Part shown: piece after piece, positions 18,081 to 26,329 of the stretch | Position numbering within the stretch: position 1 is the stretch's first letter | How the letters are laid out: each line of letters opens with the position of its first letter | Source of the DNA: Pseudomonas sp. H3(2019) | GTDB lineage: Bacteria > Pseudomonadota > Gammaproteobacteria > Pseudomonadales > Pseudomonadaceae | Direction of reading: 5' to 3' | DNA length: 64,000 bases | Assembly (NCBI RefSeq): GCF_007713465.1 | Contig: NZ_VMSG01000030.1 | Location: 1 to 64,000 of the forward strand | The notes under the pieces: generated by a model | Seen by the model: the letters and a program-made list of their open reading frames with translations, nothing else | Told to the model about the DNA's origin: nothing | The model's database searches: none | Made by a program: the position numbers and the translations under genes

Positions 18081-18488
18081 TCAGCCCTGCTGCAACACTT
18101 TCAACGCCGCCGAGGCCAGGAAGCCGGAACGGCTTTTTTCTTCCGGGTGATGCAGCACGTATTCGTCGATACGGGTCAGCAGATAGCCGGGCAGGGTGAT
18201 GTTGAGTTTCTGCGCCTTGCCCAGGTACTTGGTGACATCGATGTCCACCAATGCCCAGGTAACGCCGGCGTACTGCGGATTGGCTGCATGCACGGTGACT
18301 TTGTTGGCGGGCGGAATCGCCGAGCCGTCTTCGGCGAGTATCTCGAAGTGGCCTTCGATGGCTTCGCGCGCCATGGCGATCGCATCGTCCAGGTCCTCGC
18401 CGGCCGAGAAGCAGCCCGGAATATCCGGCACTTCCACGCCCCAGGCGTGTTCGTTATCGCCCATTGAAATCGCAATTGAGTAAAGCAT
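18081..18488 (-). CDS. hicB: HicB antitoxin
   Basis: 135 residues. The N-terminal partial RNase-H-like fold shows VEVPDIPGCFSAGEDLDDAI and AREAIEGHFEILAEDG, the signature of HicB. The C-terminal LNITLPGYLLTRIDEYV...RSGFLASAALKVL is a ribbon-helix-helix DNA-binding domain, so this is the RHH subtype able to repress its own promoter. It follows hicA by 31 bases on the same strand. It should neutralise HicA and bind the operator at 18721-18741. Confidence 0.92.
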   Translation of the reverse strand: MLYSIAISMGDNEHAWGVEVPDIPGCFSAGEDLDDAIAMAREAIEGHFEILAEDGSAIPPANKVTVHAANPQYAGVTWALVDIDVTKYLGKAQKLNITLPGYLLTRIDEYVLHHPEEKSRSGFLASAALKVLQQG

Positions 18489-18519
18489 GTTCGTTGTCCT
18501 CTGGGTGCTGTGCGCCGAT

Positions 18520-18702
18520 TCAATACAGCAGGGCCTGTTGCAGAATGCTGACGGCTGTCTTGGTCAGTAAATCCTTTTTAGGGTGCGGGACGGTGACCAG
18601 ACCAGGCTTCGTTGGATGCTTGAAGTGGTGGTGACTGCCTCTGACCCGTACCAGATACCAGCCGTCTGCGACGATTTGGGTTATCAAATATCGGCTATTC
18701 AC
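18520..18702 (-). CDS. hicA: HicA mRNA interferase toxin
   Basis: 60 residues, the normal HicA length. The double-stranded RNA-binding-like fold is shown by LITQIVADGWYLVRVRGSHHHFKHPTKPGLVTVPHPKKDL, with the catalytic His in GSHHHF (His24-26 region). HicA cleaves mRNA and stops translation until neutralised by HicB, encoded directly downstream. It is the first gene of the two-gene operon. Confidence 0.92.
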   Translation of the reverse strand: MNSRYLITQIVADGWYLVRVRGSHHHFKHPTKPGLVTVPHPKKDLLTKTAVSILQQALLY

Positions 18703-18720
18703 ATCACTTCCCTGTGCTGT

Positions 18721-18741
18721 GTAGGTGGTTACTATACCTAC
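18721..18741 (-). promoter_or_regulatory. hicAB operator, inverted repeat over the -10 box
   Basis: GTAGGT-N9-ACCTAC is a perfect 6-bp inverted repeat (18721-18726 and 18736-18741). It covers the -10 hexamer of the hicA promoter. Its position and symmetry fit a dimeric RHH repressor such as the HicB C-terminal domain. Binding is inferred. Confidence 0.65.
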
Positions 18742-18758
18742 TGAAAATAAATTATCAA
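18731..18758 (-). promoter_or_regulatory. hicAB promoter
   Basis: On the minus strand TTGATA (18753-18758) and TATAGT (18731-18736) are separated by 16 bases, a near-consensus sigma-70 promoter. The hicA ATG lies about 30 bases downstream of the -10 box. Confidence 0.65.
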
Positions 18759-18910
18759 CACTATAACCACCGCTGGTGGCGACAGAATGGATGAGTGGTA
18801 GGGAACAGTGTAGGAACCACCGCAGGACACGGTGTCCGGGAGCAGCGCTGGAGTGTTTCTGATTCCTTCAACGCCAGGGCAACGTGTGATGTTGCTGAAC
18901 GACGGGCGTA

Positions 18911-18940
18911 AAAAACCGGTCACTGAGGACCGGCTTTCTT
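18911..18940 (-). terminator. Rho-independent terminator
   Basis: Stem CCGGTC / GACCGG (18916-18921 and 18928-18933). Read on the minus strand it is followed by a T run, so it should end the transcript of the 112-residue protein gene whose stop is at 19027. The rest of the 324-base gap 18703-19026 holds only the hicAB promoter; no gene is seen. Confidence 0.78.
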
Positions 18941-19026
18941 GTCTCTGCATCTTCTGTTTAAAAGGTGAGTTTTCGACACCGCGCTCCCCCCGCAGAGAAA
19001 AACCGAGGCCGAGAATCACGTAGTCG

Positions 19027-19365
19027 CTACTCAAGCAGCTGATCAATCAATACCGCGTTGGTATAGATCAAGCTTCCATCGCTTGCTCGATGTCCGACCA
19101 GATGGAACTGACCGCGCCCATGTTGCAAATAGACGCGCATTTGGCAGTCGGACAAGGGGCCGTATTCCTCTGGCATGATCAAATCCATTGAACTCATGTC
19201 GACATCGACCATGGCTTCAGGCTCAAGGGTCTTCTGCAGGCGCCCTTCAGCTTCCTCCAGGCGCAGATGGAGGGGGCCATCGACGTTAAAATGGACTTCT
19301 CCCACCGGGGTGGACTTTTGGTCGCCGCTGATTTTGCACCAGCCTTCGATCGTCAAGGCACTCAT
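19027..19365 (-). CDS. Small protein of unknown function
   Basis: 112 residues, no signal peptide or membrane helix. It begins MSALTIEGWCKISGDQKSTPVGEVHF and ends SDGSLIYTNAVLIDQLLE; rich in beta-type segments and acidic residues. No family recognised. AGGTTCC before the ATG gives a partial ribosome binding site (GGAGG on the minus strand). A sigma-S-like -10 box lies upstream and a terminator downstream, so it is a single-gene unit. Confidence 0.65.
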   Translation of the reverse strand: MSALTIEGWCKISGDQKSTPVGEVHFNVDGPLHLRLEEAEGRLQKTLEPEAMVDVDMSSMDLIMPEEYGPLSDCQMRVYLQHGRGQFHLVGHRASDGSLIYTNAVLIDQLLE

Positions 19366-19447
19366 GACGGAACCTCCATTGTGGACTGCGGGACTCTGTA
19401 GCTCGGGCCGCTTCTGGCCGATCTCTGCCGTCCCTGATCAGAAATTG

Positions 19448-19454
19448 AGTATAG
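19448..19454 (-). promoter_or_regulatory. Sigma-S-like -10 box
   Basis: CTATACT read on the minus strand matches the RpoS -10 consensus. It is 83 bases upstream of the 112-residue protein gene. Confidence 0.42.
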
Positions 19455-19669
19455 CTGGCAAGCGGGCCTCGCTTGGGATGGGGCGGGCTCGACTCTGATT
19501 ATTTTGACTGATCGGAAACAAGTCGCTATGCCCAATTGAGTACCGGGGGACGTGATGCTGAGTATCTATAGTTATAGGGGGTGAATGGATTTAAATAATT
19601 AACTTAATGATGGAGTTGTAATCTTCGAACATCAGGTTCTTCAGGAAAAGCGCTTGTTTCGTTCATGCA

Positions 19670-19677
19670 CTATACTT
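19670..19677 (+). promoter_or_regulatory. Sigma-S-like promoter of the oxidase operon
   Basis: CTATACTT at 19670-19677 matches the extended RpoS -10 consensus and no good -35 hexamer is found at the proper distance, as is common for RpoS promoters. A stem-loop (19680-19699) follows at once. In P. aeruginosa the aa3 oxidase genes are RpoS-dependent, which supports the reading. Confidence 0.5.
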
Positions 19678-19813
19678 CTTGCTGACTCTACCGTCAGCAG
19701 CAGGGGTGCTTGTCTACCTTGCTGGTGCGTTAGATGTATGTTGATGTGATGATGCGGTTAAGTGGCGATGCTGTTGCATAACCAACGAGTGACAGGAACA
19801 GGATGAAGAGAAA

Positions 19814-21277
19814 ATGGCAATAGCAATTATCTTGATTCTAATCGTTGTTGCATCAGTGTTGTTCAATATTCTGGCACCTTGGCATGCGACACCGGCCGCT
19901 TCCAACTGGGGGTCAATAGACACCACCCAGTTCATCACCCTGATCATCAGCGGAATATTTTTCATCGCCGTCACAGTATTTATGGCGGTCGCGGTGATGC
20001 GTTATCGTCACAAGGAGGGCGCCAGGGCGGCTTACCAGCCAGGAAATAAGAAGTTGGAGTCATGGTTAATTATTGTTACTTCGGTCGGTATTGCCGCGAT
20101 GTTGGCGCCAGGTCTGGTTGTTTACAGTGATTTTGTCCGAGTGCCAAAACAAGCTTATGAACTTGAAGTGCTCGCCCAGCAGTGGCAGTGGGCCTTTCGT
20201 TTTCCCGGTCGGGACGGGAAACTGGGCAAGTCGGATATTAAGTTTGTTGATTCCACTAACCCCTTCGGTCTTGATCCCAAGGATCCTGCAGGGCAGGACG
20301 ATGTGCTAATACTAAACAATGAAGTTCGCCTGCCGCTTGATCAGCCGGTAAAAGTTTTACTGCGTTCCAAAGATGTGCTGCACGATTTCGATGTACCGCA
20401 AATGCGCGGCAAGATGGACATGGTGCCGGGGATGGTGTCGTACTTTTGGTTTACGCCGACTAAAACCGGGGAATATGAAATTCTGTGCGCTGAATATTGT
20501 GGCGTAGGGCATTACAACATGCGCGGTCATATGATCGTGGTAGAACAAAACGCCTTCGATCAATGGCTGAGCAGCCAACCGACTTTTGCGCAGACATTAG
20601 CGGCAGCGGCCAAGCCCAGTCGGGACAGCATGCTGGAAAAAGGCCGGCTGTTGGTCGAGAAGTACGGCTGCAGCGCCTGCCATAGCCAGGATGGCAGTGC
20701 CAGTCTCGGCCCGGGTTGGAAAGGGTTGTATGGCCGCGCCGAACAGCTCGCCGATGGCACCAGTGTGCAGGTCGATGAGGCCTACCTGAAAGCGGCGATC
20801 CTCGATCCGAAAGCCCGACGGGTACAGGGCTACCCGCCGGTCATGGTGGCCTATACTCTCAATGAAGATGAACTGGGTGCTCTCGTTACCCTGATCAAAT
20901 CACTGGGTACCGCGCGCCAAGGCGATGAGCTTTCTGCCGCAGTTGAAGACTTGGTGGCGCAAGGACAGCAGCTGGCCAAGTCGTTCGGCTGTCTGGCCTG
21001 CCACAGTGTTGATGGCAGCAAGGGCGTCGGCCCCAGCTGGCAGGGCCTGTATGGCAAGACAGAAACCCTTGAGGACGGTACGAGGATAAAGGTCGATGAG
21101 GACTATATAAAAGAATCGGTTCTTAAGCCTAATGCCAAAATCGTCAAGGGCTATGCGCCCATCATGCCTACCTTTACGCCGAGTGATAAGGAGTTGAGCG
21201 CACTGATCGCTTTTATCAAGTCCAAAGCGAATGCCGACGCTGATGCGAGCAAGGCGGGGCCAGGAAAGCAGCCGTAA
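19814..21277 (+). CDS. ctaC: Cytochrome c oxidase subunit II with two fused cytochrome c domains
   Basis: 487 residues. Membrane segments at about 3-20, 41-63 and 84-104; the cupredoxin domain (about 110-245) has WQWAF (124-128) and the CuA ligands His190, Cys225, Glu227, Cys229, His233 and Met236. Two cytochrome c domains follow, with CSACH at 286-290 and CLACH at 393-397, each followed by a YPPVM or YAPIM segment that can supply the axial Met. The subunit accepts electrons and passes them through CuA to subunit I. Usual caa3 subunit II has one such domain; here there are two. First gene of a five-gene operon. Confidence 0.93.
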   Translation: MAIAIILILIVVASVLFNILAPWHATPAASNWGSIDTTQFITLIISGIFFIAVTVFMAVAVMRYRHKEGARAAYQPGNKKLESWLIIVTSVGIAAMLAPGLVVYSDFVRVPKQAYELEVLAQQWQWAFRFPGRDGKLGKSDIKFVDSTNPFGLDPKDPAGQDDVLILNNEVRLPLDQPVKVLLRSKDVLHDFDVPQMRGKMDMVPGMVSYFWFTPTKTGEYEILCAEYCGVGHYNMRGHMIVVEQNAFDQWLSSQPTFAQTLAAAAKPSRDSMLEKGRLLVEKYGCSACHSQDGSASLGPGWKGLYGRAEQLADGTSVQVDEAYLKAAILDPKARRVQGYPPVMVAYTLNEDELGALVTLIKSLGTARQGDELSAAVEDLVAQGQQLAKSFGCLACHSVDGSKGVGPSWQGLYGKTETLEDGTRIKVDEDYIKESVLKPNAKIVKGYAPIMPTFTPSDKELSALIAFIKSKANADADASKAGPGKQP

Positions 21278-21319
21278 GCAGCCAGCAATACACCGAAACT
21301 TCAGTAGGAGGATGACGTG

Positions 21320-23095
21320 ATGGCCTATGCGGAGCAAGCCGAAACAGAAGCACTGCACGAGCCCAAAAGTTTCCTGACCAAATATATCTGGAGTCAGGAC
21401 CACAAGGTCATCGCCATTCAGTATTCCTTGACGGCTATATTCGTGGGCATCATCGCCGTGGTGTTGTCCGATTTGATGCGCTTGCAGATAGGCTTCCCCG
21501 GTAGTTTGGGATTCATGGACGCCAGTACTTACTATCAGGCGATGACCATGCACGGGATGATCATGGTCATTTACTTGCTGACAGCCTTGTTTCTGGGTGG
21601 CTTCGGCAACTATCTGATCCCGCTGATGGTGGGCGCCCGGGACATGGTCTTCCCCTACGTCAACATGCTGAGTTACTGGACTTACCTGCTGGCGGTTCTG
21701 GTGTTGCTCGCCGCTTTCTTTGTCCCGGGCGGCCCCACGGGTGCGGGTTGGACGCTTTATCCGCCGCAGTCCATTACCAAGGGGACACCGGGAACCGACT
21801 GGGGCATCGTGCTGATGCTCGTGTCACTGGCGATTTTTATCGTCGCAACCACCATGGGCGGGTTGAACTACGTCACCACGGTGTTGCAGGCACGCACGCA
21901 CGGCATGACCTTGTTTCGCATGCCGCTCTCCGTATGGGGAATCTTCATGGCCTCGATTATGGCCTTGCTGGCGTTCCCGGCGTTGTTTGTCAGTGCGATC
22001 ATGACGCTGTTCGACAAGCTGTTGGGCACCAGCTTCTTTATGCCGGCAATCATCTCGCTGGGGCAGCAGCTCGATCACCAAGGTGGCAGCCCGATATTAT
22101 TCCAGCATCTGTTCTGGTTCTTCGGCCACCCGGAAGTCTATATCGTTGCTCTCCCGGCGTTTGGTCTGGTCTCCGACTTGATCAGCACGCATGCGCGTAA
22201 AGGTATCTTCGGCTACCGAATGATGGTGTGGGCCATTATTGCGATTGGCGTACTCAGTTTTGTGGTCTGGGCACACCATATGTATGTCAGCGGAATGAAC
22301 CCGTACTTTGGCTTTTTCTTCGCCACCACCACCTTGATCATCGCGGTGCCGACCGCACTGAAAGTCTACAACTGGATTCTGACCCTGTGGCGGGGCGACA
22401 TTCATCTGACCGTACCGATGCTGTTTGCCCTGGCCTTTATCGTCACCTTTCTGGTCGGCGGTCTGACGGGGTTGTTTCTCGGTAATGTGATCGTGGACAT
22501 TCCGCTCTCGGACACCTATTTCGTCGTGGCCCATTTTCATATGGTCATGGGTGTCGCACCGGTACTGGTGGTGTTCGGCGGCATCTATCATTGGTTCCCG
22601 AAAGTCACCGGGCGCATGACGAACGACACCCTCGGCAAGCTGCATTTCTGGATTACCTTTCTCGGCACCTACGCGATCTTCTTTCCCATGCACTACCTGG
22701 GTTTCCAGGGCATGCCACGCCGCTACTACGCCTATGACAACTACGCGTTCATCCCGCAGTCGGCGCAAGAATTGAATTCTTTCATTACGGTGGTCGCATT
22801 GATCGTCGGCGTTTCCCAACTGCTGTTCCTGTTCAACCTGGCCTGGAGCACTTTCAAAGGCAAGCCCGCAGGCAGTAACCCCTGGGGCGCAGCCAGTCTG
22901 GAATGGCAAACGCCGGACACCCCGCCGGTACACGGTAACTGGGGCGCGAAGCTGCCGGTCGCGCATCGCTGGGCCTACGACTACAGCATGCCGGGAATAG
23001 ACCAGGATTTCGTTCCGCAAACGGTCTCCGACGAGGAGCTGGAGCAGATGCGGCAACTCAGTGCAGGAGCCAGGATTGCGGACGTTAAAACATGA
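21320..23095 (+). CDS. ctaD: Cytochrome c oxidase subunit I
   Basis: 591 residues from ATG 21320, which has AGGAGG 8 bases upstream; a GTG one codon earlier is possible. About 12 membrane helices. Heme and copper ligands are all visible: MTMHGMIM (heme a), WFFGHPEVYIVALPAFG (CuB His and cross-linked Tyr), WAHHMYVSG (CuB) and VAHFHMVMG (hemes a3 and a). The enzyme reduces O2 to water and pumps protons across the inner membrane. The HPEVY motif marks an A-type oxidase. The stop overlaps the start of the next gene. Confidence 0.95.
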   Translation: MAYAEQAETEALHEPKSFLTKYIWSQDHKVIAIQYSLTAIFVGIIAVVLSDLMRLQIGFPGSLGFMDASTYYQAMTMHGMIMVIYLLTALFLGGFGNYLIPLMVGARDMVFPYVNMLSYWTYLLAVLVLLAAFFVPGGPTGAGWTLYPPQSITKGTPGTDWGIVLMLVSLAIFIVATTMGGLNYVTTVLQARTHGMTLFRMPLSVWGIFMASIMALLAFPALFVSAIMTLFDKLLGTSFFMPAIISLGQQLDHQGGSPILFQHLFWFFGHPEVYIVALPAFGLVSDLISTHARKGIFGYRMMVWAIIAIGVLSFVVWAHHMYVSGMNPYFGFFFATTTLIIAVPTALKVYNWILTLWRGDIHLTVPMLFALAFIVTFLVGGLTGLFLGNVIVDIPLSDTYFVVAHFHMVMGVAPVLVVFGGIYHWFPKVTGRMTNDTLGKLHFWITFLGTYAIFFPMHYLGFQGMPRRYYAYDNYAFIPQSAQELNSFITVVALIVGVSQLLFLFNLAWSTFKGKPAGSNPWGAASLEWQTPDTPPVHGNWGAKLPVAHRWAYDYSMPGIDQDFVPQTVSDEELEQMRQLSAGARIADVKT

Positions 23096-23784
23096 ACGGG
23101 CTGCTATTGAGAAACGCCGACGGTGCTGACCCCGGCGGTAGTTGGAGTGGTGGTCCTGAGGATATTCAGGCTGCCGAGGCTGCCGATAGAATCCAAAACG
23201 CAAGGGTCGGCCTGCGCTTGTTTCTGGCCGTAGTGAGCTCGTTATTCTTTCTCTTCCTGGTCGCCTTTATCGAGCGCTCGCAAATGGCCGACTGGCAACC
23301 TCTGACGGAGCCCTTGGCGCCGTTAGCCAATCTATGGCAGCTATGGCTGAATTCGGCTTTTCTGGTATTCAGCTGCATCGCACTGCAGTGGTCGCGTATG
23401 GCCGCCCGACAGGGTCGACTGGACGCAACGGTCATTGGTTTTGCATTAGGGGGCGTATTTGCAGTTGCCTTTCTGACGGGACAACTCTGGGTCTGGCAGC
23501 AGTTTGTCGCCTGGGGCTACTTTGTCGCCAGCAATCCGGCCAATAGTTTCTTTTACCTGTTGACCGGCCTGCATGGGTTCCACCTGCTGGGCGGACTGAT
23601 CGCCTGGAGCAGAACCGTCGCTAAATTCCTGCATCACATACCGTTGCCGCAACTCAGCGCCAGCGTAGAGCTCTGTGCCACCTATTGGCATTACTTACTG
23701 GGTCTTTGGTTCGTGCTATTCGCTCTGCTGACCAGTACGCCGGCAACCTATGAAGCCATTGCCAGATTCTGCGGCCTGAGGTGA
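23092..23784 (+). CDS. Cytochrome c oxidase subunit III, first copy
   Basis: 230 residues, about five membrane helices after a polar N-terminus of roughly 35 residues. TGLHGFHLLGGLIAW and ATYWHYLLGLWFVLFALL are the COX3 signatures. ATG overlaps the ctaD stop (ATGA), so translation is coupled. It is followed 6 bases later by a second COX3-type gene. The two are clearly different in sequence. Confidence 0.85.
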   Translation: MNGLLLRNADGADPGGSWSGGPEDIQAAEAADRIQNARVGLRLFLAVVSSLFFLFLVAFIERSQMADWQPLTEPLAPLANLWQLWLNSAFLVFSCIALQWSRMAARQGRLDATVIGFALGGVFAVAFLTGQLWVWQQFVAWGYFVASNPANSFFYLLTGLHGFHLLGGLIAWSRTVAKFLHHIPLPQLSASVELCATYWHYLLGLWFVLFALLTSTPATYEAIARFCGLR

Positions 23785-23790
23785 AAAACC

Positions 23791-24504
23791 ATGGCATCGC
23801 CCCCGCTAGCCCCAGTCGAGTCCAGTTCATCCAACCCACCCAGCTCGCCGCCTGCAACGGGATGGCAGGGCATCGCCAACGACTGGGCCTCGGACAGAGA
23901 GGCTTTCAGGCAGGTGCCTTGGGGCAAGGCGATGATGTGGATATTCCTGCTCAGCGATACGTTTGTATTTACCTGCTTTTTAACCGGCTACATGTCGGTA
24001 CGCATGACGATCACCAGCGCCTGGCCGAACCCCAGTGAAGTGTTCGCATTGACGATCGGCGGTAGAGAAATCCCGCTTATTCTGATCGCCATCATGACCT
24101 TTGTGCTGATCAGTAGCAGCGGCACCATGGCCATGGCAGTCAATTTCGCCTATCGCCGCGATCGCGCGAAAACCGCTGCCCTGATGCTGGCGACCGCAGC
24201 CTTCGGTGTGACCTTCGTCAGCATGCAGGCATTTGAATGGAGCAAGCTCATCGCAGAAGGGGTGCGTCCCTGGGGGAACCCCATGGGGGCGGCGCAATTC
24301 GGCGCCAGCTTTTTCATGATTACCGGTTTCCACGGGCTGCATGTGTCAGTCGGCGTCATCTACCTCAGCATTGTGGCGCTGAAGGTATTGCGCGGAGATT
24401 ATGAGCGCTCCGGAAACTATCAGATCGTCGAGATAGCCGGGCTTTACTGGCACTTCGTGGACCTGGTGTGGGTGTTTATTTTTGCTTTCTTCTATTTATG
24501 GTAG
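23791..24504 (+). CDS. Cytochrome c oxidase subunit III, second copy
   Basis: 237 residues with a Ser/Pro-rich N-terminus (about 1-25) and five or six helices. ITGFHGLHVSVGVIYL and GLYWHFVDLVWVFIFAFFYLW are the canonical COX3 signatures, and AFEWSKLI matches the family. It begins 6 bases after the first subunit III gene. Which of the two binds subunit I, or whether both do, cannot be told from sequence. Confidence 0.88.
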   Translation: MASPPLAPVESSSSNPPSSPPATGWQGIANDWASDREAFRQVPWGKAMMWIFLLSDTFVFTCFLTGYMSVRMTITSAWPNPSEVFALTIGGREIPLILIAIMTFVLISSSGTMAMAVNFAYRRDRAKTAALMLATAAFGVTFVSMQAFEWSKLIAEGVRPWGNPMGAAQFGASFFMITGFHGLHVSVGVIYLSIVALKVLRGDYERSGNYQIVEIAGLYWHFVDLVWVFIFAFFYLW

Positions 24505-24534
24505 GTCGTGAACAGGTTCTGAAGAGGAGCACTG

Positions 24535-24855
24535 ATGATGGCGCATACTCAGGGGCAGCAACATCCAATCAGTTTGTACCTGAAAATCTGGGGGCTGTTA
24601 TTCGTCCTCAGCACGCTGTCGTATCTTGTCGACTATTTTCACTTCCAGGGCTACCTCCGGTGGTCCCTGATCATCACGCTCATGTTGTTGAAGGCAGGTT
24701 TAATTGTCTCCATCTTCATGCACATGGCCTGGGAACGGTTGGCCATGGTCTACGCCATATTGGTGCCACCGTTGTGTTTACTGGTGCTCGTCGGACTGAT
24801 GGCCACCGAGGCAGACTATGTGTTCCTCAGTCGGGTGATTTTCTTCGGCCAATAA
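24535..24855 (+). CDS. Cytochrome c oxidase subunit IV, prokaryotic type
   Basis: 106 residues with three membrane helices: LYLKIWGLLFVLSTLSYLV, WSLIITLMLLKAGLIVSIFMHMAWE and LAMVYAILVPPLCLLVLVG. The KAGLIVSIFMHM stretch is the hallmark of bacterial COX4/CyoD-type subunits. GAGGAG precedes tandem ATGs; the first was taken. It is the last gene of the oxidase operon; no assembly factor gene (SURF1, Cox11, heme A synthase) is nearby, so those must be encoded elsewhere. Confidence 0.85.
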   Translation: MMAHTQGQQHPISLYLKIWGLLFVLSTLSYLVDYFHFQGYLRWSLIITLMLLKAGLIVSIFMHMAWERLAMVYAILVPPLCLLVLVGLMATEADYVFLSRVIFFGQ

Positions 24856-24900
24856 GCGACGTCCGGATGGCACTTCCGGATGGCCTCAAGCCTCCAGGGG

Positions 24901-25461
24901 CTAACCCGATATCACTCGCTTGAACTGATGCCATTTGTGCTGCCAGGCTACTGTCCAGTGAGGGGCTGCCGTTCCCGTGCCGGCGATCTTCAGTCTTGGA
25001 TGATGTTCGATCACCCGGTCCAGTACCGATTCCTGATCCGGCTCAACATCCACGAAGAAGATATGTTTGCCCTCATCGACCACCTGTTTAAAACTGCGGA
25101 AGTGAGTGTTCGGCACCTGGATACCAAAAAAACCACCTTCCCAGATGCTGAAGCCCACTATAACAACGGCCAGGAAGATGAAAGGCATCCAGCCTGCGAC
25201 GGATTGGGTCCACCCCAGCCAATAGGCGCCGCCAAGGACCAGTGCCGCGAGTGGCACACCGACCGCCGCACCAATCTCGCCAGAGTGAACAGTATCCTGT
25301 TTCATTAACGAGTTAACTTCGTGGAGGTGATGTTCTTCAACATCAGCAACCTCTTCACTGAGCACATGAATTTGTTCGGTATTGATGCCGTTGGCTTCCA
25401 ATTCATTTTCAACAGTTTCAAGATCGTCGAGATTGTCACTGATGTAATAGTGCCGATTCAT
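24901..25461 (-). CDS. Membrane protein of unknown function, stress-type
   Basis: 186 residues. Polar N-terminal part (about 1-65) with a ferredoxin-like pattern (YYISDNLDDLETVENELEANGINTEQIHVLSE), two membrane helices at about 70-110 (VGVPLAALVLGGAYWLGW and WMPFIFLAVVIVGFSIW), then a cytoplasmic tail with HIFFVDVEPDQESVLDRVIEHHP. The layout resembles general-stress type two-helix proteins. It converges on the oxidase operon, 45 bases apart, and has its own sigma-S-like -10 box. Confidence 0.65.
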   Translation of the reverse strand: MNRHYYISDNLDDLETVENELEANGINTEQIHVLSEEVADVEEHHLHEVNSLMKQDTVHSGEIGAAVGVPLAALVLGGAYWLGWTQSVAGWMPFIFLAVVIVGFSIWEGGFFGIQVPNTHFRSFKQVVDEGKHIFFVDVEPDQESVLDRVIEHHPRLKIAGTGTAAPHWTVAWQHKWHQFKRVISG

Positions 25462-25579
25462 ACCACACCTCCCATCTCGTGTTTGCTGTAGACCTCCTCT
25501 GTCCGGCAGCCGTTAACTGAGATTTGCAGTCGGTATCTGTACCCGTGGGGGACGTTGCAGACTTCATGCAATTCGAAAG

Positions 25580-25587
25580 AAGTATAG
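25580..25587 (-). promoter_or_regulatory. Sigma-S-like -10 box
   Basis: CTATACTT read on the minus strand, 119 bases before the membrane protein gene ending at 24901. It is identical to the octamer in front of the oxidase operon. Confidence 0.45.
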
Positions 25588-25626
25588 CACTCGCTATCAT
25601 GCGTGGTTTTCGCTGTCAAGACCTGG

Positions 25627-25651
25627 AGGGGGCGCCGAAATGGCGCCCCCT
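25627..25651. terminator. GC-rich palindrome after the DUF6124-like gene
   Basis: GGGGGCGCC-GAAAT-GGCGCCCCC is a perfect 9-bp stem immediately after the stop of the 89-residue protein gene (25659). There is no long T run, so termination may be factor-dependent. Confidence 0.6.
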
Positions 25652-25658
25652 TGTGACG

Positions 25659-25928
25659 TCAGGACGGTTCTGCATCCATACGTCGCGCAATCACATCCAG
25701 CACATCGCAACCGTCGCGCAAAGGTATGCAGCAGAGCAATGCGAAGTCGCTGAGAATGACCGAGTCAGTGGTGATGTCACCCCGCATCGCGAGGTTTTCC
25801 AGAATCTGCGTCACGGCTCGGATTCTGTAACTGGCCGTGCTGAGCAGTGAATGCAGCGGTTGAGTGGTGTTGACGAACAGGGAGGGTAGGTCGTCGGCGT
25901 TGCTGGTTAAAGCCATATATTCATTCAT
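25659..25928 (-). CDS. DUF6124/DUF3077-like small protein
   Basis: 89 residues. The pattern PLHSLLSTASYRIRAVTQILENLA followed by VILSDFALLCCIPLRDGCDVLDVIARRM matches the many short DUF6124/DUF3077 proteins of Pseudomonas, which share a predicted helical layout. No function is known. GGAGC lies 8 bases before the first of two in-frame ATGs. Confidence 0.7.
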   Translation of the reverse strand: MNEYMALTSNADDLPSLFVNTTQPLHSLLSTASYRIRAVTQILENLAMRGDITTDSVILSDFALLCCIPLRDGCDVLDVIARRMDAEPS

Positions 25929-26329
25929 GAGTAGAGCTCCATTGAGATAAGAGGTCTACCACTCAATCGTCGCCAAACGAAAAGGGTGGCAGCTGTACGC
26001 AGGTTGGCGAACCGGACAATGGACAACCCGGCAGACCCGAAGATCTCCCGCGCACAGCTACCAAAATGCAGGCAGCTAAGTGCTTTAAAGCGCTCCGAAA
26101 ACTGATCGGAGGCTTTTGTACATTGGCATCGAGTCGCCAAACCCGAAGCGCCATTTTGGCGCCGGCTCGACTATAGGCCTCGTTGCAAATGCACAGCAAT
26201 GCGCAAGTGTACGGACAATTCCCAGTGTCGTGTGGGACATTGCCTTTTCGGAAATTGGCTTCTTTGTGCCACCAGTCAATGGGTGGTTGACACTGAATTT
26301 GGCTGGCATTAATCCGCCGCGCCGTAGAA
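25929..26329. other. Intergenic region without a convincing gene
   Basis: 401 bases. Open frames on the minus strand (to about 82 codons) lack ribosome binding sites and family resemblance. A hairpin CTCCGA / TCGGAG followed by CTTTT lies at about 26093-26118 on the plus strand with no gene before it. Confidence 0.4.

Larger units (their letters stand above)
19366..19813. other. A+T-rich divergent intergenic region
   Basis: 448 bases, clearly richer in A+T than the surroundings (for example 19570-19630). It holds two outward sigma-S-like -10 boxes (19448-19454 on minus, 19670-19676 on plus) and a 7-bp hairpin TGCTGAC / GTCAGCA at 19680-19699 in the leader of the oxidase operon. No gene found. 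Confidence 0.55.

Noticed and set aside
22097..23203. A 368-codon open frame on the minus strand across the oxidase subunit I gene
   Set aside because: It is antisense to a gene with all catalytic motifs, has no family resemblance and reflects high G+C at third positions.
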